DNA of 22,649 bases. It comes from an uncultured Methanomassiliicoccales archaeon (lineage in GTDB: Archaea; Thermoplasmatota; Thermoplasmata; Methanomassiliicoccales; Methanomethylophilaceae). This document shows, in pieces, positions 7,860 through 14,967 of the stretch (position 1 is its first letter; the number at the start of each line of letters is the position of its first letter). Made by a program: the position numbers and the translations under genes. Location: the NCBI GenBank assembly GCA_934234005.1, contig CAKQHC010000011.1, positions 1-22,649 on the forward strand, in the 5' to 3' direction. The notes beneath the pieces were generated by a model, which saw nothing but the letters and a program-made list of their open reading frames with translations, searched no databases and was not told where the DNA came from.

Positions 7860-9203
7860 ATGGGTACAAACCAGTACTTCATTGGTCGTCAGAGTGATTA
7901 TGAGTCCTCTGCTAGAAGCTATCCCCGCAAATTCCCTCTTGCGGTGGCGAAGGCTAAGGGTGCGGTTGTTGAAGATGTCGAAGGAAAACGCTATATCGAT
8001 TTCCTAAATGGTGCGGGCACGCTAGCTCTGGGCCACAACGATGATGAGATTAACAATACTATGATAGAACTCATCAGTTCGGGGGCTCCGTTGCATACTC
8101 TTGATTTAGCCACGCCTGTCAAGGATAGATTTGTGGAAGCCCTATTGACAATAATACCCAAGGAATTGGCAGAGAAAGCAAAAATTCAATTTTGTTCGCC
8201 TTCCGGGACTGATGCCACGGAAGCAGCCATAAAATTGTGTAAGACTGCTACGGGAAGGAGTACAGTCATCGCTTTCTCCGGAGGATATCACGGAATGGGT
8301 CACGGATCCATGGCGCTTACCGGCAATTGCAACGCTAAGAACAAAGTCGGAAACATAATGCCCGGCGTTCAGTTTATGCCGTACCCGTATTCGTACCGCT
8401 GTCCGATGGGTTTGGGCGGAGAAGCGGGAACCAAAGCATGCATTACATATCTGGAGCGTTTCCTGAAAGATCCGGAAAGCGGACTCACGAAACCTGCAGC
8501 CGTTATTTTGGAGCCTATTCAGGGCGAAGGCGGAGTAATTCCCGCACCCCCGGAGTTTCTTCAGGCTGTGCGCAGAATAACCAAAGAGCTCGGTATTCCG
8601 ATGATTTGTGACGAAATTCAGTGCGGTATGGGCCGTTCCGGAAAAGTTTTTGCATTCGAACACGCGGGCATTGTTCCCGATGTAATTCTTATCTCAAAAG
8701 CAGTTGGCGGAGGTCAGCCTTTGTCCGTAGTGGTTTATGACAAGGCACTGGATTTGTGGGGCCCCGGCGCACACGCGGGAACATTCCGCGGAAACCAGTT
8801 GGCCATGGCTGCCGGGACTGTTGTAATAAACAGAATCAAAACTCCCGAATTCCTCGCTGAGGTTACCCGTAAGGGAGAACTGATGACATCGCGTCTTATG
8901 AAACTCAAAGACGAAACTGCAATAATCGGCGACATACGCGGCAGAGGTCTGATGATTGGTATCGAGTTTATCGATCCGAAAGGACCCAAAGATGTTATGG
9001 GAATTCCGGAACCAAGCGGAGACATTGCATCAAAGATTCAGCATATTTGTTTCGACAATGGGCTTATCATGGAGAAAGGCGGACGCAACGGTTCTGTCAT
9101 GAGGTGTCTTTGTGCTCTTAACATCACCGACGACGAAATCGACCGTGCATTGACCATTTTCGAGAATGCCGTCAGAGAGGTTGACAGGAATGTCGGCGTA
9201 TGA
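7860..9203 (+). CDS. dat: Diaminobutyrate--2-oxoglutarate aminotransferase
   Basis: 447 aa class III PLP aminotransferase. It would transfer the amino group of glutamate to aspartate semialdehyde, giving L-2,4-diaminobutyrate. Visible: SGTDATEAAIKLC from 115 (phosphate-binding), SGGYHGMGHGSMALTGN from 140, EPIQGEGGVIPAP at 218-230, DEIQCGMGRSGK at 251-262 and the Schiff-base lysine in LISKAVGGGQPLS (K280). The SKAxGGGxPL context and the fixed pairing with a diaminobutyrate decarboxylase favour this over ornithine, GABA or acetylornithine aminotransferases. The stop overlaps the decarboxylase start by 14 nt, so the two are one operon. The length is normal. The product branch is 1,3-diaminopropane; ectoine is unlikely because no ectA or ectC is present. 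Confidence 0.88.
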   Translation: MGTNQYFIGRQSDYESSARSYPRKFPLAVAKAKGAVVEDVEGKRYIDFLNGAGTLALGHNDDEINNTMIELISSGAPLHTLDLATPVKDRFVEALLTIIPKELAEKAKIQFCSPSGTDATEAAIKLCKTATGRSTVIAFSGGYHGMGHGSMALTGNCNAKNKVGNIMPGVQFMPYPYSYRCPMGLGGEAGTKACITYLERFLKDPESGLTKPAAVILEPIQGEGGVIPAPPEFLQAVRRITKELGIPMICDEIQCGMGRSGKVFAFEHAGIVPDVILISKAVGGGQPLSVVVYDKALDLWGPGAHAGTFRGNQLAMAAGTVVINRIKTPEFLAEVTRKGELMTSRLMKLKDETAIIGDIRGRGLMIGIEFIDPKGPKDVMGIPEPSGDIASKIQHICFDNGLIMEKGGRNGSVMRCLCALNITDDEIDRALTIFENAVREVDRNVGV

Positions 9204-10632
9204 TCCTCTTTTGATTTCGGAGAACAACGATGTTCGCAAAAGATTTTCCGAGATGATTGACGAGACTCTGAAAGCTGTTTTCGATTCATTTTCCGACGAC
9301 AGTGCATTTTCCGGGATAAATCCGTATGAGCTGAGAGGCAAAATCGAAGCACTTGGATTTTTGCCCGAACACGGCATGGGATTTGAGAAGGTTTTGGAAG
9401 AAACAAAAAAGGAGATAATGCCCCATCTGTTGCGTACTTGGTCTACCAAATATATGCCGCATCTTCATTCGCCCGTATTGACCGAGACGATATGCTCCGA
9501 ATTGATTATATCGTGTTTCAACGACAGTATGGACAGTTGGGACCAGGGGCCGGCTGCTACCGAAGTCGAAGAGAGTATGATTCACGGACTTATCAAATTA
9601 TACGGATTCCCGGAAGATACTTCGGACGGATGTTTTACATCCGGGGGTTCCCAATCCAACATCTCTGCGATTATAGCCGCACGCGATTGGTATTGTATGA
9701 AAAAATTCGGATGGGATGTTAAAATGAACGGACTTCCGTCCGAATACCAGAAACTCCGCATATATACTTCAGAAATTTCGCATTTTTCCATGGATAAGGC
9801 AAGCCACATTCTGGGAATGGGATACGGAGCCGTGAGAAAAATCCCGGTTGATTCGGAATGCAGGATTGACGTAAAGGCATTCGAGAGGATGCTGAAAGAA
9901 GATACCGATGCGGGACTGTATCCGTTTTGTGCAGTGGCAACGTTCGGTACTACGGATTTCGGATCGATCGATGATGCCTATGGTATGAGGGCTCTCTGCG
10001 ATAAATACGGGATGCATCTTCATGCGGATGCAGCATACGGATCCGGACTGATAATGAGTAACAAATACAGAGACAGGATCTCGGGAATATCTGTATGCGA
10101 TTCGTTTACCGTTGATTTCCATAAGATGTTCCTTCTTCCGATATCGTGCTCTGCCATAATCGTCAGACGTGCGGAATTGTTGGAATGTTTCGAACTCCAT
10201 GCTGATTATCTCAACCGCGAAGAGGACGAAGAGGACGGATATATCAATCTTGTCGGCAAATCCATGCAGACTACCCGTCGTTTCGATGCGCTGAAGGTTT
10301 TTATGGCATTCCAGACGCGCGGCAGAGACGGATTTGAAAAAATTATCGATACCGCCGTAGGTAACGCTGCATATTTCTTCGAGATGATTTCCAAGGACGA
10401 TAATTTTATTGTACCCGTGGAACCCGAAATGTCTTCTGTTGTGTTTGCTTTCAACGGAGGGGATGAGGTAAACAAAAAAATCAGGCGTACGTTGTTATCC
10501 GAAGGTATCGTAATCGGACAAACGGTTAAAGACGGACGTGTTATGCTGAAGTTTACGCTTTTAAATCCCAATCTTAGGCATGAACACATAGACGGAATTA
10601 TACACAGGATAGTTGAAATCGGCTCGTCGTAG
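9190..10632 (+). CDS. ddc: L-2,4-diaminobutyrate decarboxylase
   Basis: 480 aa group II PLP decarboxylase, expected to convert L-2,4-diaminobutyrate to 1,3-diaminopropane and CO2. SWDQGPAATEVEE (116-128) is a hallmark of the diaminobutyrate branch. FTSGGSQSN (149-157) binds cofactor phosphate, the HADAAYG segment (D280) faces the pyridine nitrogen, and K312 in VDFHKMFLLPISCSA is the PLP lysine. The ATG at 9190, inside the end of dat and after GAGGTTGACAGG, is chosen over an in-frame start at 9166 because family proteins begin near this point. It is the only gene in the window ending in TAG; reading through would add 13 residues to a TAA at 10669-10671. Glutamate or aromatic amino acid decarboxylase is the less likely alternative. 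Confidence 0.87.
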   Translation: MSAYDPLLISENNDVRKRFSEMIDETLKAVFDSFSDDSAFSGINPYELRGKIEALGFLPEHGMGFEKVLEETKKEIMPHLLRTWSTKYMPHLHSPVLTETICSELIISCFNDSMDSWDQGPAATEVEESMIHGLIKLYGFPEDTSDGCFTSGGSQSNISAIIAARDWYCMKKFGWDVKMNGLPSEYQKLRIYTSEISHFSMDKASHILGMGYGAVRKIPVDSECRIDVKAFERMLKEDTDAGLYPFCAVATFGTTDFGSIDDAYGMRALCDKYGMHLHADAAYGSGLIMSNKYRDRISGISVCDSFTVDFHKMFLLPISCSAIIVRRAELLECFELHADYLNREEDEEDGYINLVGKSMQTTRRFDALKVFMAFQTRGRDGFEKIIDTAVGNAAYFFEMISKDDNFIVPVEPEMSSVVFAFNGGDEVNKKIRRTLLSEGIVIGQTVKDGRVMLKFTLLNPNLRHEHIDGIIHRIVEIGSS

Positions 10633-11003
10633 GATTGTTTCGATGATATTTCATATGTCAGTAGATTGTAATCGACGTTGATACATACAGGAAACAGCAG
10701 CTCCGGCAGTTGTATTGAATATAAATTGTGAGACAATAAGAAAACAACAAAATTGCCTTATGGAGCCCAATGTAGAACCTGCCGGTTTCTCAACTTCGTT
10801 CACCGAGGCTGATTTCCCAGATTCCAGATCGTCAGCCTTGGCTAAGTTGTTCAGGAAATCAAAATACGGTGCCTTGTATGATTCGGCTTTTAGATAACGC
10901 AATGATTGGTTTTTCCCTTCGTTGAGTTATCTCCATTTTGTTGCATCAGGAATGGTCGGAGAGCTTGTACACACTGCCGATATCAACGAGTTTTGAAGAT
11001 AGA
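10633..11003. other. Gene-poor stretch, possible decayed coding remnant
   Basis: 371 nt between ddc and the next credible ATG. It holds short open frames on both strands: plus 10760-10897 (45 aa from ATG, MEPNVEPAGF...) and minus 10651-10902 (TTG start, reading YLKAESYKAPYFDFLNNLA). Both look protein-like, but neither has a promoter, ribosome site or recognisable family. An 11-nt imperfect inverted repeat ends the stretch. No tRNA, terminator with a T-run, or insertion-sequence gene was found. I regard it as a probable relic of a lost gene or insertion. Confidence 0.4.
10892..10932. repeat. Imperfect inverted repeat, 11 nt arms
   Basis: AGATAACGCAA (10892-10902) faces TTGAGTTATCT (10922-10932), 10 of 11 positions pairing across a 19-nt spacer. 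It could be a hairpin or the end of a lost element. It lies at the border between the remnant-like stretch and the unknown ORF. Confidence 0.5.
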
Positions 11004-11327
11004 ATGAAAGATTGGTATAGTTGGGTAAAATCAGAATATCGTGAAAAGCAAGGTTATCCTCCGATGAATGTTCTTGAGATAATTGAAAAATATACAAAAG
11101 TACTGAAGCCTGGTTTTTATCAAACACGTTTTAATGATAAAGTATTCAATTTCGATGAAGAAATCAGATTTTGGATAGACGAATTATATCTCCCGTTTAA
11201 TCATTGTCTTCCAGGATATGTAGTTAATACCGGTTATCCCAGACTCGATGCAATTTTAATAGATATAATCAATAGTGACGACCCATATTTTCCGGCATTT
11301 CAAGAATTATTTGGTATGTTACGTTAA
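11004..11327 (+). CDS. Hypothetical protein, possibly 5'-truncated
   Basis: 107 aa from ATG 11004; family not recognised. The sequence is rich in aromatic and acidic residues (DWYSWVKSEY, EIRFWIDELYLPF, SDDPYFPAFQELF), with no membrane span, signal or metal motif. The frame stays open and protein-like upstream to TTG codons at 10938/10941 (adding LYTLPISTSFEDR), then meets a TGA at 10923, so the true N-terminus may be lost. I see no TATA box or ribosome site at correct spacing. Codons are visibly more A/T-rich than in ddc or the Rrf2 gene, which hints at transfer. The small, acidic, compact composition would suit an immunity or antitoxin protein, but nothing supports that specifically. It is convergent with the Rrf2 gene, 17 nt away. 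Confidence 0.5.
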   Translation: MKDWYSWVKSEYREKQGYPPMNVLEIIEKYTKVLKPGFYQTRFNDKVFNFDEEIRFWIDELYLPFNHCLPGYVVNTGYPRLDAILIDIINSDDPYFPAFQELFGMLR

Positions 11328-11344
11328 TCTGTTGTAATTCAGGC

Positions 11345-11794
11345 TTATATAAAATATTCCGGGCCGTCAATAGATTCCATGAAACCTTCGCGTTTTGCAA
11401 AGTCTACAAGATCGGCTATGGTGGTTTTGTCTAAAATATCATCCATCGATTTGCACAATTTGGCAAACAAACCCTGATCTACGCATTTGGATATCCACGG
11501 ACATTCTGCATTTTTCTCTGTATCGTCTTCGGATTGCGAACCATCCATAATACGCATAATCATACCTGCAGTAATATCTTCAGGATTCATACCAAGGCGA
11601 TATCCTCCCTGAGGGCCGCGTTCTCCTTTCACATACCCTGCTTTGTTGAGTACGGCAACTATCTGTTCTAAGTATTTTACCGAAATACCCTGACGTTTGG
11701 ACACATCCTTGATTTTTACATTATTTTCATATCCATATACAGTCAGATCAACTAAAATCTGTATTGCAAAACGGGATCTTGTAGAGAAATACAC
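11345..11794 (-). CDS. Rrf2-family transcriptional regulator (Fe-S or thiol sensing type)
   Basis: 149 aa, the usual Rrf2 length. The opening MYFSTRSRFAIQILVDL corresponds to the first helix of the family, followed by the winged helix (VKIKDVSKRQGISVKYLEQIV, about 26-46) and the wing GERGPQGGYRLG (57-68). Cysteines 98, 104 and 114 (AECPWISKC then AKLC) lie where IscR and NsrR bind an Fe-S cluster; spacing is CX5CX9C, versus CX5CX5C in IscR. The GTG start at 11794 fits the family N-terminus. A hairpin separates it from the binding-protein gene, and an A/T-rich box near 11818-11829 suggests its own promoter. It probably senses Fe-S, redox or sulfur status. The target could be the adjacent importer, the por genes or itself; none is shown. 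Confidence 0.85.
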   Translation of the reverse strand: MYFSTRSRFAIQILVDLTVYGYENNVKIKDVSKRQGISVKYLEQIVAVLNKAGYVKGERGPQGGYRLGMNPEDITAGMIMRIMDGSQSEDDTEKNAECPWISKCVDQGLFAKLCKSMDDILDKTTIADLVDFAKREGFMESIDGPEYFI

Positions 11795-11817
11795 GTACCC
11801 TTCATGTATTGCATTTG

Positions 11818-11829
11818 ATTTAATTATTT
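11818..11829 (-). promoter_or_regulatory. TATA-like box of the Rrf2 gene
   Basis: Minus-strand AAATAATTAAAT centred about 30 nt before the GTG start, implying a transcript with almost no leader. It is A/T-rich but not a strong consensus. Confidence 0.35.
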
Positions 11830-11831
11830 AG

Positions 11832-11860
11832 AAAAGGTTTTTCCGGGGTAGGCCCCGGAA
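11832..11860 (-). terminator. Hairpin terminator after importer operon
   Basis: Perfect 8-bp inverted repeat TTCCGGGG (11841-11848) and CCCCGGAA (11853-11860) with a 4-nt loop, beginning 4 nt past the binding-protein stop. On the minus strand a TTTT follows at 11835-11832. It separates the importer from the Rrf2 gene. Confidence 0.6.
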
Positions 11861-11864
11861 TGAA

Positions 11865-13214
11865 TCATGGTTTGGTCAGACCGTTGTTTATATCATAAAT
11901 TATAACGGCAGGCTGTGCGGCAACACCGAAATCTGCTTCTCCGGATTGCAGTTGGGTGACAACCTGATTGCTGCCGTTCGCATATGTGAACGAAATCTTG
12001 ATTCCCGCCTGTTCGAACAATGTTTTGTCATCATCTAGGTTTGGATTATTCAGTAATTCCGACAGTCCGGGAAGTTTTTCGTCTGCCAGATGGGTTGGAA
12101 GCTGATGTATATCATTGGCTATTGCGCTCATTCTTATCGAATAGAGTTTGCTTGTGTCCCATTTGTCGGTTTTTAGGGCTTTCTTCAGAGGTTCGTCATT
12201 TACGAACGAATCTGCAAATTCTTTCGAATTTTTAAAACCGAGACTATTCAGATCGTTTTTGATTATACCGCCGACATTGTACAGTGTGTCGGTCTGGTTT
12301 GCAATGTCTGTTTTAACTTTGGTAAGGGGATTCTCCGGATCCCATTCGCTGTATATGTCTCCGTCTCCCCAGGCATATTCGATGTATTTGAATGAATTCA
12401 GGATTTGTTCTTGGGTTAATCCGCTTCCGTTTCCTCCCGAATATTTGACGGCGTAATTCATCAGGGCAACGTGACGTTCGTCGTTGGAATCGAATCCGCG
12501 TTTTTGAATATCGTCAAATACTGCATTGAGCCAGTCTGTGGCGTTTTTTACCGCCCAGACCAGTCTTGCCGATGCTTCCGGATTATCGTTTATGAAAGAT
12601 GAACTTCCGTAAAGGACACAGCATGTCACATGGGGGAATATCATGTCTGTAGTGACAAGATGATTGAATACCGCATTTTCTCCGAGTACAAGAGCGCTAA
12701 ACTGCGGATCCCATGTTACTCCGATTTTTAATCCGTGTGATTCGCGGTATTCTTTTATTGATGATGCAGACCCTTGGGTCGTGATATATCCGACTTGGCC
12801 CTTTCCGGGGTGCTCGCTTGCTACCAGTTTAAGGTCTGCCGTGTCCCCGTTGGTCCATGTCGTGTCTTTGAGATAGTTCTCGACAATGGTTTTCAGCTGG
12901 TAGTATTGAATAGATCCTACAGTAGGGATGCCGAATACCAATCCCTCCCAGCCATTTGGATTGAATATTACTACTTCATAGCCTTCCGAATTGGTTCTTG
13001 TTTCGAAATTGCCCCCTTCGTCGAGAACAAACAAATCACCTTTGTTTATGGCATCGGAATCATAATAAAATCCAGTACCCACGCCTTCAAGTCCGGAAAC
13101 CAGGTTAATTTCCCCGTCGCTGTCCGATCCGTTTTTGTTAATCAGAGCAGCAGTCGCTCCTGCGAGAAGCAATATGGCAACCGCTCCGATTACTATTGCT
13201 TTGTATCTTTGCAT
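11865..13214 (-). CDS. Circularly permuted NMT1/SsuA-type substrate-binding protein
   Basis: 449 aa, anchored by an N-terminal hydrophobic segment (about 6-25) without a lipobox cysteine. Its parts match the NMT1/SsuA/TauA binding-protein family in rotated order. Residues 36-345 carry what is normally the later part: VSGLEGVGTGFYY, WEGLVFGIPTVGSIQYYQL, the DPQFSALVLGEN segment, CCVLYGSSSFINDNPEASARL and NVGGIIKNDL. Residues about 354-449 carry what is normally first: YSIRMSAIANDIHQLPTHLA, then LFEQAGIKISFTY, LQSGEADFGVAAQPAVIIYDINNG. Joining the last residues NNGLTKP to INLVSGLEGVGTG restores the usual continuous fold. The substrate is unknown (sulfonate, aromatic, nitrile or other small acid). 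It follows its ATPase by 2 nt and is the last gene of the importer operon. The open frame is uninterrupted, so this is not a frameshift artefact within the window. Confidence 0.85.
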   Translation of the reverse strand: MQRYKAIVIGAVAILLLAGATAALINKNGSDSDGEINLVSGLEGVGTGFYYDSDAINKGDLFVLDEGGNFETRTNSEGYEVVIFNPNGWEGLVFGIPTVGSIQYYQLKTIVENYLKDTTWTNGDTADLKLVASEHPGKGQVGYITTQGSASSIKEYRESHGLKIGVTWDPQFSALVLGENAVFNHLVTTDMIFPHVTCCVLYGSSSFINDNPEASARLVWAVKNATDWLNAVFDDIQKRGFDSNDERHVALMNYAVKYSGGNGSGLTQEQILNSFKYIEYAWGDGDIYSEWDPENPLTKVKTDIANQTDTLYNVGGIIKNDLNSLGFKNSKEFADSFVNDEPLKKALKTDKWDTSKLYSIRMSAIANDIHQLPTHLADEKLPGLSELLNNPNLDDDKTLFEQAGIKISFTYANGSNQVVTQLQSGEADFGVAAQPAVIIYDINNGLTKP

Positions 13215-13216
13215 CC

Positions 13217-14095
13217 TTATTCCTCTTTATTCTGTTTTTTGTTTGTTTCCGAAACCGTTTCCATTACGTTCTCTTTTTCCAGATATTCGACTATTCTTTT
13301 CTTTAACGCATTAAATTCCGGAGAGGATCTGTCTCTGGGTCTTTCCCATGGAATTTCTATTATCTCGTTTATTGTCGTAGGACGTTTTGTCAATACTACA
13401 ATTCTGTCCGAAAGATACACCGCTTCGTCTACAGAATGTGTTATGAACACAATAGTCTGTCCGGTTTCTTTCAGTATTCTGATAAGTTGGGATTGCAGTA
13501 TGTTCCTTGTCTGTGCGTCAAGCGCACCAAAAGGTTCGTCCATCAGTACCACGTCGGGTTTTACGATTAGGGCGCGTGCGATTCCGACTCTCTGTTTCAT
13601 TCCGCCGGAAAGTTCAGATATTTTCGAATCGGCAAAATTTTCCAATCCTACCATTCTGAGATATTCGTCTACGAGAACTTTCCTTTCGGATTTCGGAACA
13701 TGTGCAATTTCAAGTCCTGTTTCCACATTTCTGCGGACGGATCTCCACGGCAAGAGTGCAAAATCCTGGAATACGAATCCTCTGTCTCTTCCGGGTTCGT
13801 TGCAGATATCGTTGCCTATGTATACAGCGCCCTCAGTGGGCTCCAAAAGCCCGGCAATCATTCTCAGCAGAGTTGTTTTACCGCATCCGGACGGACCGAT
13901 GAATGATACCAGTTCTCCTTTGCGGATATTCAAACTTATATCGCGTATTGCTTCCGTTTCTTTGCCGTTTCTCGAGTATGTTTTGCCTATTCCGTCGATT
14001 CTTATCGTTTTGTCGGATTCGGATTTTGTATCGGAAACAGTTTTGGATTTTTTTGGAGTTCCGATATCCTCCAATAACCATTCTTTAAGACTCAT
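13217..14095 (-). CDS. SsuB/TauB-type ABC transporter ATP-binding protein
   Basis: 292 aa cytoplasmic ATPase of the nitrate/sulfonate/taurine importer family. Walker A GPSGCGKTT at 67-75, Q-loop FVFQDFALLPW at 107-117, signature LSGGMKQRVGIARAL from 162, Walker B VVLMDEPFGALD at 182-193, H-loop VFITHSVDEA about 216-225. ATG 14095 is chosen because it overlaps the permease stop (ATGA at 14092-14095); an in-frame ATG at 14110 would add five residues. The first 30 residues are an extension not usual for SsuB and begin MSLKEWLLED, echoing the permease N-terminus (MINVVEWLKED). It lies in an operon between permease and binding protein. Family certain; substrate unknown. Confidence 0.9.
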   Translation of the reverse strand: MSLKEWLLEDIGTPKKSKTVSDTKSESDKTIRIDGIGKTYSRNGKETEAIRDISLNIRKGELVSFIGPSGCGKTTLLRMIAGLLEPTEGAVYIGNDICNEPGRDRGFVFQDFALLPWRSVRRNVETGLEIAHVPKSERKVLVDEYLRMVGLENFADSKISELSGGMKQRVGIARALIVKPDVVLMDEPFGALDAQTRNILQSQLIRILKETGQTIVFITHSVDEAVYLSDRIVVLTKRPTTINEIIEIPWERPRDRSSPEFNALKKRIVEYLEKENVMETVSETNKKQNKEE

Positions 14096-14967
14096 TCCGT
14101 GTACCCCCATTTCTTGTCAACGGTTTTTGACAGCAATTCTACTACAGTAACTGTGATAAGGCCCAGTAAACCAATCAGAACGATTCCTGCGAATACATAC
14201 GGCCATGCGCCGATTCCTGCTTGGTTTGTTATGTAGTTACCTAAACCGCCTACGCTTGAGGCATACAGTTCGGCGGAGACGATACACATCCATCCTATGC
14301 CGATTCCCGTTTTTATGCCGTTCATGAGATACGGTACGGATCCCGGGATTGTAACTATCCAGAATGTCTGTAGCTTATTCGCTCCAAGTGTTTTTGTGGC
14401 ATCTATCCACCCCTTATCGGTTTTCGTGACACCGAATATTACGCTTGTAAGCAGAGGGAAGAATACACCTATGAATACGACAACCATTGCCCCGTTTGCT
14501 CCGGATTGCAACAGTATTACGAGTACCGGTGCCCATGCGACAGGGGCGATAGGCCTAAGTACATTTAACGCGGGGCTGACAAGACTTCTTAGCGTTTTTG
14601 ATGTTCCCAGCAACAATCCCAAAGGATATGCTATTATGAGTGCCAGAAAGAATCCTTTGAGAAGTGTCTCGAAGCTGGTTCCCATGTATTCCAACATGGT
14701 TCCTCCTGCAGTTGAATCTCCGTTGATTGCAAAATCCTTGAGTGCAGCCCATGTCGCTTCGGGCGTAGGCACAACCGTCCTGTCGATATACCACGATGCA
14801 AATTCCCAGACAAGATACAATCCTATCAACGAAATCGCGGTACACATGACCATTTTCACTGCCTTGCAGTATTTGTTATCGGAATCGTATCTGTAATGAT
14901 TCTTGTTTTTGTTTTGAGATCCGGTTAATGCAGGATCTTCTTTCAACCATTCGACCACGTTGATCAT
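14092..14967 (-). CDS. SsuC/TauC-type ABC transporter permease
   Basis: 291 aa membrane protein, first gene of the importer operon. After a polar N-terminal tail of about 35 residues (rich in N, K and D) come about six spans (roughly 40-60, 103-122, 140-155, 158-182, 220-235, 257-282). The EAA-type coupling loop is DATKTLGANKLQTFWIVTIPG (189-209), the contact for the ATPase. The start ATG at 14967 has a strong ribosome site AAGGAGGA (14973-14980) and an upstream TATA-type box. Its N-terminal EWLKED motif recurs in the ATPase. It faces away from porC across a 198-nt divergent promoter region. The substrate is not determinable from the permease. Confidence 0.9.
   Translation of the reverse strand: MINVVEWLKEDPALTGSQNKNKNHYRYDSDNKYCKAVKMVMCTAISLIGLYLVWEFASWYIDRTVVPTPEATWAALKDFAINGDSTAGGTMLEYMGTSFETLLKGFFLALIIAYPLGLLLGTSKTLRSLVSPALNVLRPIAPVAWAPVLVILLQSGANGAMVVVFIGVFFPLLTSVIFGVTKTDKGWIDATKTLGANKLQTFWIVTIPGSVPYLMNGIKTGIGIGWMCIVSAELYASSVGGLGNYITNQAGIGAWPYVFAGIVLIGLLGLITVTVVELLSKTVDKKWGYTE

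Noticed and set aside
8142..8663. 173-codon minus-strand open frame inside dat.
   Set aside because: Antisense to the PLP-binding core of dat; no recognisable features.
5503..10632. Siderophore biosynthesis cluster (rhizobactin- or acinetobactin-like) linking the iron ABC genes with dat/ddc.
   Set aside because: No NIS synthetase, NRPS, acyltransferase or hydroxylase is present in the window, and a purine permease and terminators lie between; kept only as a comment on the diaminopropane finding.
11865..13214. Frameshift, truncation or fusion explaining the odd binding-protein order.
   Set aside because: The frame is continuous for 449 codons with one anchor, one stop and a single copy of each segment; a rotation explains all parts.
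12774..14150. A 458-codon open frame on the plus strand opposite the importer ATPase and binding-protein genes.
   Set aside because: The minus strand carries complete, motif-bearing ABC proteins over the same bases. The plus-strand translation is Ser/Cys/Phe-rich without any domain; it is open by codon bias only.
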